Numbered from the stretch's first letter, positions 17,029 through 25,578 are shown. The stretch: DNA of 64,000 nucleotides from Streptomyces zhihengii (GCF_016919245.1 NZ_JAFEJA010000003.1:496001-560000), one strand, 5' to 3'. The notes: a model not told the origin generated them from the sequence alone. Program-made: numbers and translations.

Positions 17029-17420
17029 CCGCGTGCCACCTCAAACGTCGCCCAGGAGGACGGGGACTCCGACACGCTCACGCTCACGAGCTGGCCCTCG
17101 ATGACCGGCTCCAGCTGCTCGATGAGCCACTCGGCGAGGAGCCGGGCCAGGTTCTCCGACGTCGGCTCGATCTCCAGGACCTTGTTCAGGTTCTGGTGAT
17201 CCAGGTGGTCGTCGATGAACCGCTTGAACGGCCCGAAGTTCGCGAAGTCCGTCACGAACCCGGGCCCGGTCAGCACCTGGGCGGTCCAGACGACCTCGAC
17301 GGTGTAGGTGTGGCCGTGCTCGCGCCTGCACTTGTGACCCTCCGGCAGGCTCAGCAGCTGATGCGCGGCATGGAACTGGAACTGCTTGCCGATCCGGGTC
17401 CAGCCCCGCACCGCGCTCAT
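17025..17420 (-). CDS. queD: 6-carboxytetrahydropterin synthase (QueD)
   Basis: 131 residues from ATG 17420 (ATGA overlap with queC). Zinc ligands H20, H35 and H37 (in FHAAH and REHGHTY) and the catalytic Cys31 are present, and LDHQNLN plus SENLARLL match the family. It makes 6-carboxy-5,6,7,8-tetrahydropterin from dihydroneopterin triphosphate. No GTP cyclohydrolase gene is in the operon, so the substrate must come from folate metabolism. Confidence 0.92.
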   Translation of the reverse strand: MSAVRGWTRIGKQFQFHAAHQLLSLPEGHKCRREHGHTYTVEVVWTAQVLTGPGFVTDFANFGPFKRFIDDHLDHQNLNKVLEIEPTSENLARLLAEWLIEQLEPVIEGQLVSVSVSESPSSWATFEVARG

Positions 17421-18124
17421 CGGCCGACCTCCCCGGACAGGGCCTCGTACGCGGTCGGGTCCACCACGCCCGCCAGGGTGAACGCCTCGCGGCGCTCGAC
17501 GCACGTTCCGCACACCCCGCAGTGGAGTTCGCCGCCCTTGTAGCAGGACCACGTCTCCTCGAACGGCACCTTCAGCTCGGCGCCGCGCCGGGCGATGTCC
17601 GCCTTCGTCAGGTGGAGGAACGGGGCCAGGACGCGGAAGCCCGGGACGAGCAGCCCCTCGTTGCCCGCCTCGATGGACTGGGTGACCTTGTCGAAGAACA
17701 GCGGCCGGCAGTCCGGGTAGATGGTGTGGTCGCCGGCGTGGGCGCCGAAGCCGATGGCGTCGGCCTTCGCGCTGATCGCGACGGCCGCTGCGATGTTCAG
17801 CATGATGGCGTTTCTGTTCGGGACGACCGTCGAGGCCATCGTCGTGTCGCTGTAGTGGCCGTCGGGAACCGAGACAGAGGTGTCGGTGAGCGCGGAGCCG
17901 GTCAACAGCGTGCCCACGCTCTTCAAGTCGACGGTGTGGTGGGCCGCGCCGAGCCGTGTCGCGGTCCGGGCGGCGTAGGCGAGCTCCTTGACCTGGCGCT
18001 GCCCGTAGTTGAACGACAGCAAGATCAGAGCGGTGCCCTGATCGGCGAGGTCGTACGCGGTGACGGCACTGTCCATGCCGCCCGAGCTGATGAGCACCGC
18101 AGTGCGCGGCGCGGGTCCAGTCAT
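17417..18124 (-). CDS. queC: 7-cyano-7-deazaguanine (preQ0) synthase QueC
   Basis: 235 residues from ATG 18124; first gene of the operon. The PP-loop ATP-binding motif SSGGMDS lies at residues 13-19, and the C-terminal zinc site is CYKGGELHCGVCGTC. It converts the carboxylate of 7-carboxy-7-deazaguanine to a nitrile using ATP and ammonia, giving preQ0. No queF, tgt or DpdA is present, so the product is neither queuosine nor a standard Dpd DNA modification; preQ0 probably feeds the genes downstream. Confidence 0.93.
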   Translation of the reverse strand: MTGPAPRTAVLISSGGMDSAVTAYDLADQGTALILLSFNYGQRQVKELAYAARTATRLGAAHHTVDLKSVGTLLTGSALTDTSVSVPDGHYSDTTMASTVVPNRNAIMLNIAAAVAISAKADAIGFGAHAGDHTIYPDCRPLFFDKVTQSIEAGNEGLLVPGFRVLAPFLHLTKADIARRGAELKVPFEETWSCYKGGELHCGVCGTCVERREAFTLAGVVDPTAYEALSGEVGR

Positions 18125-18357
18125 CTCCTGATGCCCTTCAAAGTTCCCCGGTCTGAAGCCGGGAAGTGGAGTGAGTCCGGGCACGTGGCCCTGGGGGTGT
18201 GGACGCGAAGCGGGGCGGCACGGGGCGGGGCACGCGGCCCCGTCGGGAGCCGGCGCGGATGCCGCCTGGCACCAGTGAGCCCCAACCGGGCAGGATGAGG
18301 CATCCATGAGCCGCACTCACTCACGCTCATCTTCAACTCACGGATGCGGGAGGCAAC
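18125..18357. promoter_or_regulatory. Divergent promoter region, queC operon / HTH-deformylase gene
   Basis: 233 bp between two divergent genes. It must drive the 15-gene operon to the left and the HTH fusion to the right, which makes the HTH protein the obvious candidate regulator. GGGAGG just before the ATG at 18358 is a good ribosome binding site. No operator palindrome was identified by eye. Confidence 0.5.
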
Positions 18358-18924
18358 ATGGGCGATCGGTCTCAGATCGAACCCTTCTCGGCCACGCTGA
18401 AGCACTTCCGCACAATCCGCGGATTTTCCGCGGCCGCCCTGGCCCGACGGCTCGGGATCGACCCGTCCTATATCAGCCATCTCGAAGCCGGGCGCGAGCG
18501 AGGAAGCTCCGACCTGATCCGCCGCATGGACAGGGAACTGGAAGCCGCCGGCGCGCTGTGGAACGCGTGGAAGGACGACGACGGCGAACCCCTGCCACGC
18601 CGAGACGCCGGAGGAGACGCCTGCATCCACGGGAGTCCTCGTCCTCGAGGACGAGGCACGCCTGACCTATGCCGACGGCGCCTACCACCTGCGAATGCGC
18701 AGGCTCCTCCGGAACGTCGGCAGCGAGCCGGTGACCCGATACCTCGTCCGCATCGCGGTCGACCGGTACCCCGGGGAACCCGAGCGCTCCAACGCCCTGT
18801 ACCGCGCGCGGCCCCTGACCTGGGACGAACTGCGGCTCGAAGCGCACTGCGGGAAGGAGGCGATGGGCTGGACGGTCAAGCACGACCGGGACGCCTTCAA
18901 GGAGATCTGGCTGACCTTCGCTAA
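18358..18924 (+). pseudogene. N-terminal HTH part of a frameshifted HTH-peptide deformylase fusion
   Basis: Starts at ATG 18358 with GGGAGG six bases upstream. Residues 10-70 form an XRE helix-turn-helix (FRTIRGFSAAALARRLGIDPSYISHLEAG). After about residue 80 (near 18590-18620, a CCCC run) the frame loses sense and continues only as an Arg/Pro-rich shadow to 18924. The sense continues one frame over in the next entry. One surplus base, real or a sequencing error, would explain the break. If repaired, the protein would be about 490 residues. Confidence 0.7.
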
Positions 18925-19837
18925 CGATCAGGCCCGATTTCCGCTCTACCCGGACCAAGAAGCCGAGATCACCTACACCTACACAGTCAGCGGCGACAAA
19001 TGGGGGCCGTGGTTCCAAAGGGCCGTTCGCGTGCCCACCAGCGAGCTCAGCGTCACCCTTGCATTCCCCACCGCCCTCGACCCCACTGTCTGGGGCACCG
19101 AGACGTCCCTCACCGCCGACTTCGCCCCGCTCCGCACGCAGCCCGTACGGACCATCGACGGAGACCAGACGATCTTCTCGTGGAGCACGCGCGAACCCCA
19201 GCTCCACGCCCGCTACCGCCTGGAGTGGCGCCTCAAGACCCTGCACACCGCAGAGAGCGAGTCCGAGACCGTGAACGCGATCCCCCCGAGCGCCGCGATG
19301 GCCGGCGCCGGCATCGTCCAGGAGGGCGACCCCCTGCTGCACACCGCCGCACGCCGCTTCGACCTTCCCTCCGAGGCCGATGAAGCAACGAGGGTGGTGG
19401 GCGAGCTCCTCGACGCCATCGAACGCGTCCGGCAACTGCACACGTTCGGGAAGGGAATGGGGATTGCCGCCTGCCAGATCGGTATCGACCGGGCGGCCGC
19501 CGTCGTCATCCCCCCGACCCCAGGAGCCGGGCCGATCGTTCTCCTCAACCCCGCGATCGCCGAGACCTCGGCCGAATCGGACGAGCAGTACGAGGGCTGC
19601 CTCAGCTACTTCGATGTCCGCGGCCTGGTACCCCGGCCCCTGAGCGTCGTCGTGGCCCATACCGACCTTGACGGAACCCCCCGTCTCACCCGATACGAAC
19701 AGGGCCTCGCCCGACTCGTACTGCACGAGGTCGACCATCTCCACGGCACCCTCTACCGGGACCGCATGCTCCCCGGCACCGAACCGATTCCCGTCGAGGA
19801 GTACCGCGGAACCGGCCATACCTGGAACTACCGCTGA
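18695..19837 (+). CDS. Beta-rich domain plus peptide deformylase domain (C-terminal part of the fusion)
   Basis: 380 residues from the first ATG, but the same frame reads sensibly upstream from about 18617 (VLVLEDEARLTYADG). Residues 1-190 are a conserved actinomycete domain (PVTRYLVRIAVDRYPGEPERS, TVKHDRDAFKEIWL). Residues 205-380 are a peptide deformylase: GMGIAACQIG (motif 1, usually G-x-G-x-A-A-x-Q-x-G), EGCLSY (motif 2) and HEVDHLHG (motif 3), so the metal site is intact. Polypeptide deformylases remove N-formyl groups. Fused to an HTH it may act in regulation or self-protection. Confidence 0.8.
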   Translation: MRRLLRNVGSEPVTRYLVRIAVDRYPGEPERSNALYRARPLTWDELRLEAHCGKEAMGWTVKHDRDAFKEIWLTFANDQARFPLYPDQEAEITYTYTVSGDKWGPWFQRAVRVPTSELSVTLAFPTALDPTVWGTETSLTADFAPLRTQPVRTIDGDQTIFSWSTREPQLHARYRLEWRLKTLHTAESESETVNAIPPSAAMAGAGIVQEGDPLLHTAARRFDLPSEADEATRVVGELLDAIERVRQLHTFGKGMGIAACQIGIDRAAAVVIPPTPGAGPIVLLNPAIAETSAESDEQYEGCLSYFDVRGLVPRPLSVVVAHTDLDGTPRLTRYEQGLARLVLHEVDHLHGTLYRDRMLPGTEPIPVEEYRGTGHTWNYR

Positions 19838-20275
19838 TTCTCGCCAACCCAGCGGAGCGGACACGCCGGCCCACGAAGGCGGCTTGAGTAAGCCGAGCAC
19901 GTATACGTCCACGCACAGCGGCTCCGCGACACCCTGGGTCAGGGCGGTGAGGTGTGCCGTGCGCCGCGCGGCGGCGAAGAACGCCTCGGCCGCGTCCGGG
20001 CCTCCCTGCTCGCACGTCGCGACGAGCAGGTGGGTGTTCGCGGCGACCGCTGCCGGGGCCGCGAGGGCGGCCAGCGTCAGCTGGCCGCGGCCGCCGTCGA
20101 CCGGCAGCGCGCCGGTCAGCGCGTTCGTCAGCCGTGAGTGCACCAGGGAGGCACTGACCGGCCGGTCGTCGCTGTACCCGGAAATGCACCGCTGGGCCAC
20201 GACCGCGAGCTCCTCACACGCCCCGGCGTCAAGGCCGGGGGGAAGGCTAATCTCAAGGAGACTGGGGGCACTCAT
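19838..20275 (-). CDS. Hypothetical protein, 3' end unclear
   Basis: Starts at ATG 20275, overlapping the stop of the DUF6624 gene by 4 bp (ATGA). About 130 residues look coding (EISLPPGLDAGACEELAVVAQRC, then Ala-rich helical sequence with HLLVATCEQGG). The frame has no stop until 18473 and would run antisense through the deformylase gene, so the true end is probably lost to a frameshift near 19890. Function unknown. Confidence 0.45.
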
Positions 20276-20868
20276 GCGGCCGGCCTTTCTACGGGCGGGA
20301 CGACGGGGGCGGATAAGGAAGCGAGGTGTCGTCGGCGCAGAAGCCCGGCCCGCTCGCCGTGGACGGCAAGACCGACCTGTGCGCGGCGTTGGTCGAGCGC
20401 GTCCGGCTCCGTAACCGGCAGCAGCTCCAGACGCCCGCCCGTTCCGTCCGGACGGTAGATCCACTGCGTGCCGTACATCTGCGGCTGACCGCTGTTGACG
20501 AGGAGTCGGTCCTGCGCACGGGCCCACTGGGCGGGCGTCGCCTCACCTCGTTGTGCCGCCTCACGTAAGGCGGCAAGGAACCGCAGCTGAAGCTGACGCT
20601 CCTGGTCGGCGTGGACGGCGATGGCCACAGCGGCCCGGCATCCGTCCTCGCCGACCCGGGACCGTCCCGGCCAGCCGTGCCGGGCAACGATCTCCCCCAG
20701 GAACAGGGCGTTCTCAGCGTCGGCCTTCCGGGCCGCCGAGAATACCTCCGCAGGCGCGGCGGCCCGGCGGTAGGCAGGCGTCCGCCATGACTCCTTGGCG
20801 GTGTCTGCCCGCGCGGTCAGGTCGCGGCCGATGGCGACCCAATCGGGTGGGCTTCCGGGCGTAGTCAT
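20272..20868 (-). CDS. DUF6624-like hypothetical protein
   Basis: 198 residues, mostly helical, with GEDGCRAAVAIAVHADQ, FLAALREAAQRGEATP, LVNSGQPQMYGTQW and a Gln/Tyr-rich end, the pattern of DUF6624. The function of the family is not known. It lies in a run of small minus-strand genes led by the XRE/DUF5753 regulator. Confidence 0.65.
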   Translation of the reverse strand: MTTPGSPPDWVAIGRDLTARADTAKESWRTPAYRRAAAPAEVFSAARKADAENALFLGEIVARHGWPGRSRVGEDGCRAAVAIAVHADQERQLQLRFLAALREAAQRGEATPAQWARAQDRLLVNSGQPQMYGTQWIYRPDGTGGRLELLPVTEPDALDQRRAQVGLAVHGERAGLLRRRHLASLSAPVVPPVERPAA

Positions 20869-20901
20869 CGTGGTGTGCCTGCCTCTCGATCGGTCCGGCG
20901 G

Positions 20902-21294
20902 TCAGATTTCGGTCTCGGCGCGCACCAACGCGGATGCGGAGCGCTGGCCGCGTGCCCGCGGCGTGAGGGTCGGACGTCGTGGGGGCGAAGGCGCGACGTC
21001 GGGCCGACTGAGGCAGACAGGGTGGCCACCCGGGTGCTCATCGGGCGTCCACCGTCGGCAAGGGGAGTGCGTCGGCGGAGGCGGAGATCGCCACGGTGGG
21101 CGCGGGCCGCAGCTCGGCGCGCAGTCGCAGGGGTGTGACGCGCTCGCCGTTGGTGTGGCGGACAGCCGGCAGGTCCTCCGATCGCGAGCGAAGTCCCGGT
21201 CGGGGCGGTAGTTGTCGGTCCCGCCGTCGAGGTGGTCCTGCAGTCGCGCAACGGCGGGCCTCTTGAAGTAGTCGTCGGGAAATCCGGAGGTCAT
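20902..21294 (-). CDS. Small hypothetical protein
   Basis: 130 residues from ATG 21294, overlapping the upstream 62-residue frame by 4 bp. Only the first 40 residues (GFPDDYFKRPAVARLQDHLDGG) look like real protein; the rest is Ser/Pro/Arg-rich and may be out of frame. No family recognised. Confidence 0.4.
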   Translation of the reverse strand: MTSGFPDDYFKRPAVARLQDHLDGGTDNYRPDRDFARDRRTCRLSATPTASASHPCDCAPSCGPRPPWRSPPPPTHSPCRRWTPDEHPGGHPVCLSRPDVAPSPPRRPTLTPRARGQRSASALVRAETEI

Positions 21295-21479
21295 GCGCTC
21301 ACCCCCACACGGGCAGGGCCGTGCCCGACGCCCGAGACACTGCGACCCGCGCTATGGGAGTGCCGGGCCTGGATACGACCCGCGAAGGCGGCTTCGTCGA
21401 GAAGGAGCAGCCTGCTCATGGGCTCCCCCGGCGGCGTGGAGCCCAACAGGATCGTGAGGAGCCGAAGGGCGGCGATCAT
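21291..21479 (-). CDS. Very small hypothetical protein
   Basis: 62 residues from ATG 21479, overlapping the stop of the DUF5753 regulator (ATGA). A hydrophobic start (IAALRLLTILLG) is followed by a helical stretch. Kept because of the coupled start; no family recognised. Confidence 0.35.
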   Translation of the reverse strand: MIAALRLLTILLGSTPPGEPMSRLLLLDEAAFAGRIQARHSHSAGRSVSGVGHGPARVGVSA

Positions 21480-22396
21480 GACGCGGCCCTCCGCTCCATG
21501 TCCTCGGCCGCGCTCACGAGCGCCCTCAACGTTGCTTCACGGCCCCACGCGGCGTCAGCGGCCTCGCGTAGCCCGGCGCCGATGATCCGCGCGGCGCCGG
21601 AGCCGGTTTCGTATGTGGGGGAGAGACCGAAGGCCACCGTCATGCGGCGCTCGTGGAGGGTCACCTCGGCGCTCGCACCCACCGTGTGGATGAAAAGCAC
21701 CTGTTCCGCCGGCAGGATGCGGATGGTCAGGCCCTGCCCCTCGCACTCCCGGTTCACGAGCTGGGCCAGGTGCCGCAACTGGTCGGCCACCATTGCGGGG
21801 CGATCGCCGCGTCCCCGGGCCAGCACGGTCTCGTCCAGCAGTACCGTCCGCCGCTGTCGCTCGGCCCAGTCCACGCCGTGCACCCACGACGACAGCCCGA
21901 GCACCGGCTCATCAGGGGCGATGCACACCTCCGGGTCCAGCATGAACCGCTGGTAGTCCTCGGTGCGCAGACCGGCGGGCACCTGACGGCAGTACTGGAT
22001 GACCTCGCTCGCCAGGCGCATCATCGCAATGTGACGAGCCGTCGCCTCGTCGAGGGCCACGTCCACCCAGCAGTCGTGCGGGGCGCGCCGGCCCCCACCC
22101 CGCTCCTCATGTTGCCCGCGGCTGTAGCCCTGCGGCGGAAGACTCCCCACCAGGAATCTCGCGTGGGCGTCCGCCACCCCGTAGAGCCGCAGCAGCGTGC
22201 CGAGCGCGTCCGACGGAATGGAGGACTTGGCCCGCTCCCACCGGCTGACCGACGGCACGGACACCCCGACAACGCGGGCGGCTTGCTCCAGCCTGATGTG
22301 CTGCGCTTCGCGCCGGCACCGCAGGTAGAGGCCCGTCATGATCCGGGCGGGCGCCTGAGGCACCTCAGCCGGCGGCGACGGAACAGCGTGAAGCAT
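21476..22396 (-). CDS. XRE regulator with DUF5753 (Scr1 family)
   Basis: 306 residues. HTH at about 25-80 (IRLEQAARVVGVSVPSVSRWER), then the long DUF5753 domain with IQYCRQVPAGLRTEDYQRF, QRRTVLLDETVLARG and the C-terminal LTIRILPAEQ and AFGLSPTYETGSGAARI. Such proteins are abundant Streptomyces regulators, usually paired with a DUF397 protein; no DUF397 partner is seen here. It heads the small minus-strand run to 20272. Confidence 0.88.
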   Translation of the reverse strand: MLHAVPSPPAEVPQAPARIMTGLYLRCRREAQHIRLEQAARVVGVSVPSVSRWERAKSSIPSDALGTLLRLYGVADAHARFLVGSLPPQGYSRGQHEERGGGRRAPHDCWVDVALDEATARHIAMMRLASEVIQYCRQVPAGLRTEDYQRFMLDPEVCIAPDEPVLGLSSWVHGVDWAERQRRTVLLDETVLARGRGDRPAMVADQLRHLAQLVNRECEGQGLTIRILPAEQVLFIHTVGASAEVTLHERRMTVAFGLSPTYETGSGAARIIGAGLREAADAAWGREATLRALVSAAEDMERRAAS

Positions 22397-22428
22397 GTCG
22401 AAAGGTCCTTGCCTGGGTGTTCGGGTGG

Positions 22429-22572
22429 TCAGGGAAGGTCTAGGGGCGGGTGCGGAGCAGGGTCATCCGTTTCCGGCGGGAGCCGCCGAGCGGTCAGCCG
22501 GGGGCCGAGGAGCACCAGGGCGGCTATGGCCAGCACGATCAGGACGGTGATGACCAGTCCGGTGGCGGTCAC
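22429..22572 (-). CDS. Small single-span membrane protein
   Basis: 47 residues from GTG 22572 (a longer start at 22647 is possible). One membrane segment, LVITVLIVLAIAALVLLG, is followed by a short Arg/Pro-rich tail ending DDPAPHPPLDLP. Function unknown. Confidence 0.5.
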   Translation of the reverse strand: MTATGLVITVLIVLAIAALVLLGPRLTARRLPPETDDPAPHPPLDLP

Positions 22573-22671
22573 CGCTGCCTCGGCACGGATTCGGCGATTG
22601 CGAACGGCAGGACGCGGAGGTGATCGCGGCCGGGCCTCCACGGCCACCAGGCGCTGCTCTCGGACACGTGT

Positions 22672-23091
22672 CTACGCACAGCGGGCCCCCTGGTGACGGG
22701 GGTAGCGCGTGCCGGGTGCAGTACGCAGGCGGGCGCGGGTGAGGCTGAGCGCCTCGTGCAGCGCGTCGGCCGGGGCCGGGGCGGGTCACCCACAGGCCCA
22801 TGCAGCCGCGGTAGCCGCCCGCACCACAGCTCCGGGATCCCGCCGCGGGAACGCAGTCGGAGTGCGCGGCCCTCCACTGGTGCACCGTCCGGCCTCCACC
22901 GGCACCACGAGCTGGCGATGGGCCAGGCAGTACTGCACCGGCCCGACGCCCGTGCCCTCCCCGACGAGGGCGTCAAGCGCGGGCAGGCCGAGCGCCAGGC
23001 CTACCCGTACCGAGGCCAGGTCCGAAGGAAGCCCCATCGGCGGTTGCTCACCGAGAGCGATATGCCACAGGTGGTCACTGCGTAACGTCAT
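22672..23091 (-). pseudogene. Broken hypothetical gene with two frameshifts
   Basis: Three frames must be joined: ATG 23091 onward (DHLWHIALGEQPPMGLPSDL to LVVPVEAG), a second frame (VHQWRAAHSDCVPAA, then CMGLWVTRP), and a third (ADALHEALSLTRARLR to RYPRHQGARCA and stop at 22672). The joined protein resembles small Streptomyces proteins with conserved Cys and Trp residues, but I cannot name the family. Both shifts are single-base. Confidence 0.5.
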
Positions 23092-23188
23092 GAGGGTGTG
23101 TTCTCCAGCGAGTGATCGGGGCTCCGGTGCCGCGCCGTGGCGGGGGTGGCCGGCGCGGCACCAGAGCGGGGACAGGGCGCCGCGGCTG

Positions 23189-23698
23189 TCAGGCGTGCGC
23201 GGCGCCGGCCGTGACGACAGCCCGGGGAGGAGTGGGCTGTCGTTCGGGCGGTGACTCGGACAAGGGAGGCCAGCTCCTCGTGCCTTGGTCACGCCCCCCG
23301 TGTCCGGCGGGGGGCCGCATGTAGGGCCCGTACCTGGGCTCCTCCCGTAGTCCCTGGAAGCGGCGGCGGGCATCCGGGGCGAGGTCTTCCGGCATCGGCT
23401 CGCCCCAGCGCACGACCTGCCCGGAGACCGTGACCTGGTCGAAGCCCGGGCGTCCCCGCAGGGCGTCGGCGAGTGCTTCAGCGAAGACCGGGTGGCCCAT
23501 GTCCATGAGCCCGCTGCGGCGATCCGTGCCCACCGGGACCGCCAGGAGCGGAAGCCGGTACAGCGCCACGGCCACCGCGTCGAGCAGGAGGCCGGGGTTC
23601 GCGAGCCGGCTCCTCCAGTACTCGTAGTCGTGGGCGGCCAGCGCGGCGAGAAGCCGCACGCCCAGGAGCTGCTCGGCAGGCGGGTGGAAGGGGGTCAC
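23189..23698 (-). CDS. Hypothetical protein
   Basis: 169 residues from GTG 23698, overlapping the upstream stop (GTGA). Helical N-terminal half (PAEQLLGVRLLAALAAHDYEYW) and a middle with VTVSGQVVRWGEPMPEDL; the C-terminal 40 residues are disordered. Part of a three-gene minus-strand run with 23695-24375 and the DUF5999 gene. No family recognised. Confidence 0.6.
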   Translation of the reverse strand: MTPFHPPAEQLLGVRLLAALAAHDYEYWRSRLANPGLLLDAVAVALYRLPLLAVPVGTDRRSGLMDMGHPVFAEALADALRGRPGFDQVTVSGQVVRWGEPMPEDLAPDARRRFQGLREEPRYGPYMRPPAGHGGRDQGTRSWPPLSESPPERQPTPPRAVVTAGAAHA

Positions 23699-24375
23699 GT
23701 CGTCACCGCCTCGCGCGGCAGTGGCCGCCGAGGGTCGACGGCACCGGTGGGCAGGAGGTACCCGGTGTCCTTGAACACGGCGGTACAGCCGTTGAGGGAC
23801 AGCACCTGACGGGTGGCGACAAGCCAGTGGCGGGCGGGATCGCCGTAGGCGACCTTCGTGAGGTCGTCGCCGGGGACGGGCGAGAGGGTGTCCCTGTCGT
23901 ACAGGATCCCGGCGACGCCCCACGGCAGCGGCCGTTCGACCCAGGCCGCGACGTGCCCGCGCAGGTGCGGGCAGTGCTCGACCGCGATCAGCGCACACGG
24001 GGGGCAGACCGGGGCTGCGGTGGTCAGCTCTCCCTCTTCGATCGGCCGCCCGACGTCCTTGAGGACGAACAGCTGCCGCTCCGGATCGTGCTTGAGGGTG
24101 TCGGCGCCGCAGACCTGGCACAGCATCCGGCTGACGGTTCGACGCTGGCGCAAGGCGTGGACGGTGGGGAACAGGGGGCGGCCGGATCCCCGGGCGATGG
24201 CCTGACGGATCCACAGCACTCCGTCCGCATCGCGGTCGTACGGCCCCTCATCCGTGAAGCCGATCCCGCGCCCGGTTCGGTGACGAACCACGGCCGGCGC
24301 ATGTGCTGTCCCCACGCTCCACGCGGCCACGTACGGCACCGGGAGGCCAGCATGCGTGTACCGACGAGCGATCAT
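23695..24375 (-). CDS. Hypothetical protein with zinc-ribbon-like cysteines
   Basis: 226 residues from ATG 24375 (ATGA overlap with the DUF5999 gene). CQVCGADT in the middle and CPPCALIAVEHCPH about 45 residues later form a probable zinc site. FTDEGPYDRDADGVLWIR precedes it. Such proteins recur in Streptomyces accessory regions next to DUF5999; function unknown. Confidence 0.65.
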   Translation of the reverse strand: MIARRYTHAGLPVPYVAAWSVGTAHAPAVVRHRTGRGIGFTDEGPYDRDADGVLWIRQAIARGSGRPLFPTVHALRQRRTVSRMLCQVCGADTLKHDPERQLFVLKDVGRPIEEGELTTAAPVCPPCALIAVEHCPHLRGHVAAWVERPLPWGVAGILYDRDTLSPVPGDDLTKVAYGDPARHWLVATRQVLSLNGCTAVFKDTGYLLPTGAVDPRRPLPREAVTT

Positions 24376-24572
24376 GCGGCTGCACTCGCCATCGCGGCCG
24401 GCCGATGCGGAGCGATGATCGTGCCGTCGGGGAGCAGCTCACCGGTGTCGTCGAACGTCAGTACCCCGTTGCAGCGGAGCGCCCATCCCTGATCGGGATG
24501 CGCCGCGACCAGGACGGCGGCCTCGTGGTCGGGGGCGTCGGCGGAGGGGCAGGCGGGCGCGTGCTGACACAT
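24372..24572 (-). CDS. DUF5999 family small protein
   Basis: 66 residues from ATG 24572 with AAGGA ten bases upstream. The family pattern is complete: CQHAPACPSADAPDHEAA, ahpDQGWALRCNGVL, FDDTGELLPDGT. The frame continues upstream to 24914, but a 13-bp perfect hairpin lies in that stretch, so the short start is preferred. Function unknown; widespread in Streptomyces. Confidence 0.8.
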   Translation of the reverse strand: MCQHAPACPSADAPDHEAAVLVAAHPDQGWALRCNGVLTFDDTGELLPDGTIIAPHRPAAMASAAA

Positions 24573-24635
24573 GGCGATTCCTTGAGGGAAGCGGCGTTGG
24601 AGAGGCAAGGGCTCGAGCGGCGATGAAAGGGATGA

Positions 24636-24673
24636 CCGGCTGCCGCGGGGGAGTCCCTCGCCGCGGCAGCCGG
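24636..24673 (-). terminator. Perfect 13-bp hairpin upstream of the DUF5999 gene
   Basis: CCGGCTGCCGCGG at 24636-24648 pairs without mismatch with 24661-24673 across a 12-nt loop. No T-run follows on either strand. A terminator or attenuator about 65 bp before the DUF5999 start fits best. Confidence 0.5.
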
Positions 24674-25122
24674 GAGGCATGGGCAGCGTGCCCGTGCGCC
24701 TCGCTCCGGCCTTGTGGGAGCCGCGGTGCTGGGGCAGCACCGGACAACTCCCGTTTGAGGAACGGAGCCTGAGGGCGAGGCAGCGCAGGGCGTGCACGGG
24801 GAGCCTGTACCGTGCGCTGGCGCTCGCCCCGTTCTTGGGGTGGTCGACGGTGGCCTCTGCCGTGGCCAGGACCTTGGTCGTGCGGCGTTCGGCGGCGAGG
24901 CGGGCCATCATCAACTACTCCCTTCTGGGGTGTGTAGGGCGGGGCGCGACAGTGGCGTGCGCGCCCCTGGTGAACGGTGCGTCACTGACCCGGCAGCAGG
25001 GTTCACCGCTGTGAACCTGTTCGTCATCTAGGGACTGCGCGGCCGAATTGCGTGTTCCTGGTACCGCGTGAAGCTGTGAATAGCGTTGCCCTTGGGGAGC
25101 CTTGCCGGTAGCAAAAAGCCAC

Positions 25123-25578
25123 CCCCACTTCTCCCCACTTCGGTACTGCGGAGTGGTCCCTGCTTGCCGAACCACCCGCACCAACCTCATCGGGAAAATG
25201 GGCAAAAGGGGTCATTCTTTGGTGGGTTGAGACGTGCGCGACAGGTCCGGCGGTCGACCGGCCCGCGCCACCCCACTTCGCCCCACTTCACCGGAATCGC
25301 TTGCCGTGATTTATGTACGGTGATAGGGCGCTCACTCGGCGGGCCTGTGGGGTATGGAGCCGCCATTTTCTACCTTCTGCCAGGTAGGGGCCGGTTTCGG
25401 CGCCGTCGTTCGAAGCAGCTCGCCCCGGCTGGGGCGGGTATTGGGAGACGCCGGGCTGGTGCTAGGCGTGCTGGATTGACCATGCGGAGCCAGAGCCTGT
25501 GTGCGAATTCCGATCTCCGTTGCCTGTGCGGATGCCCGGAAGTCCGCCTTCTCGGCGATGAAGTGGGGAGAAGTGGGG
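25123..25578. repeat. Three copies of a CCCCACTTC-doublet motif
   Basis: A 19-bp unit made of two CCCCACTTC blocks occurs at 25123-25141 and 25271-25289 (plus orientation) and inverted at 25560-25578. The outer copies also share flanking sequence (AAAGCC on one side, a looser match for about 60 bp on the other). Possible protein-binding iterons. No replication gene is next to them. Confidence 0.5.

Noticed and set aside
18473..19837. Extension of the minus-strand gene from 20275 through to 18473
   Set aside because: This part is antisense to a well-supported deformylase and has no family resemblance; only the first part is kept.
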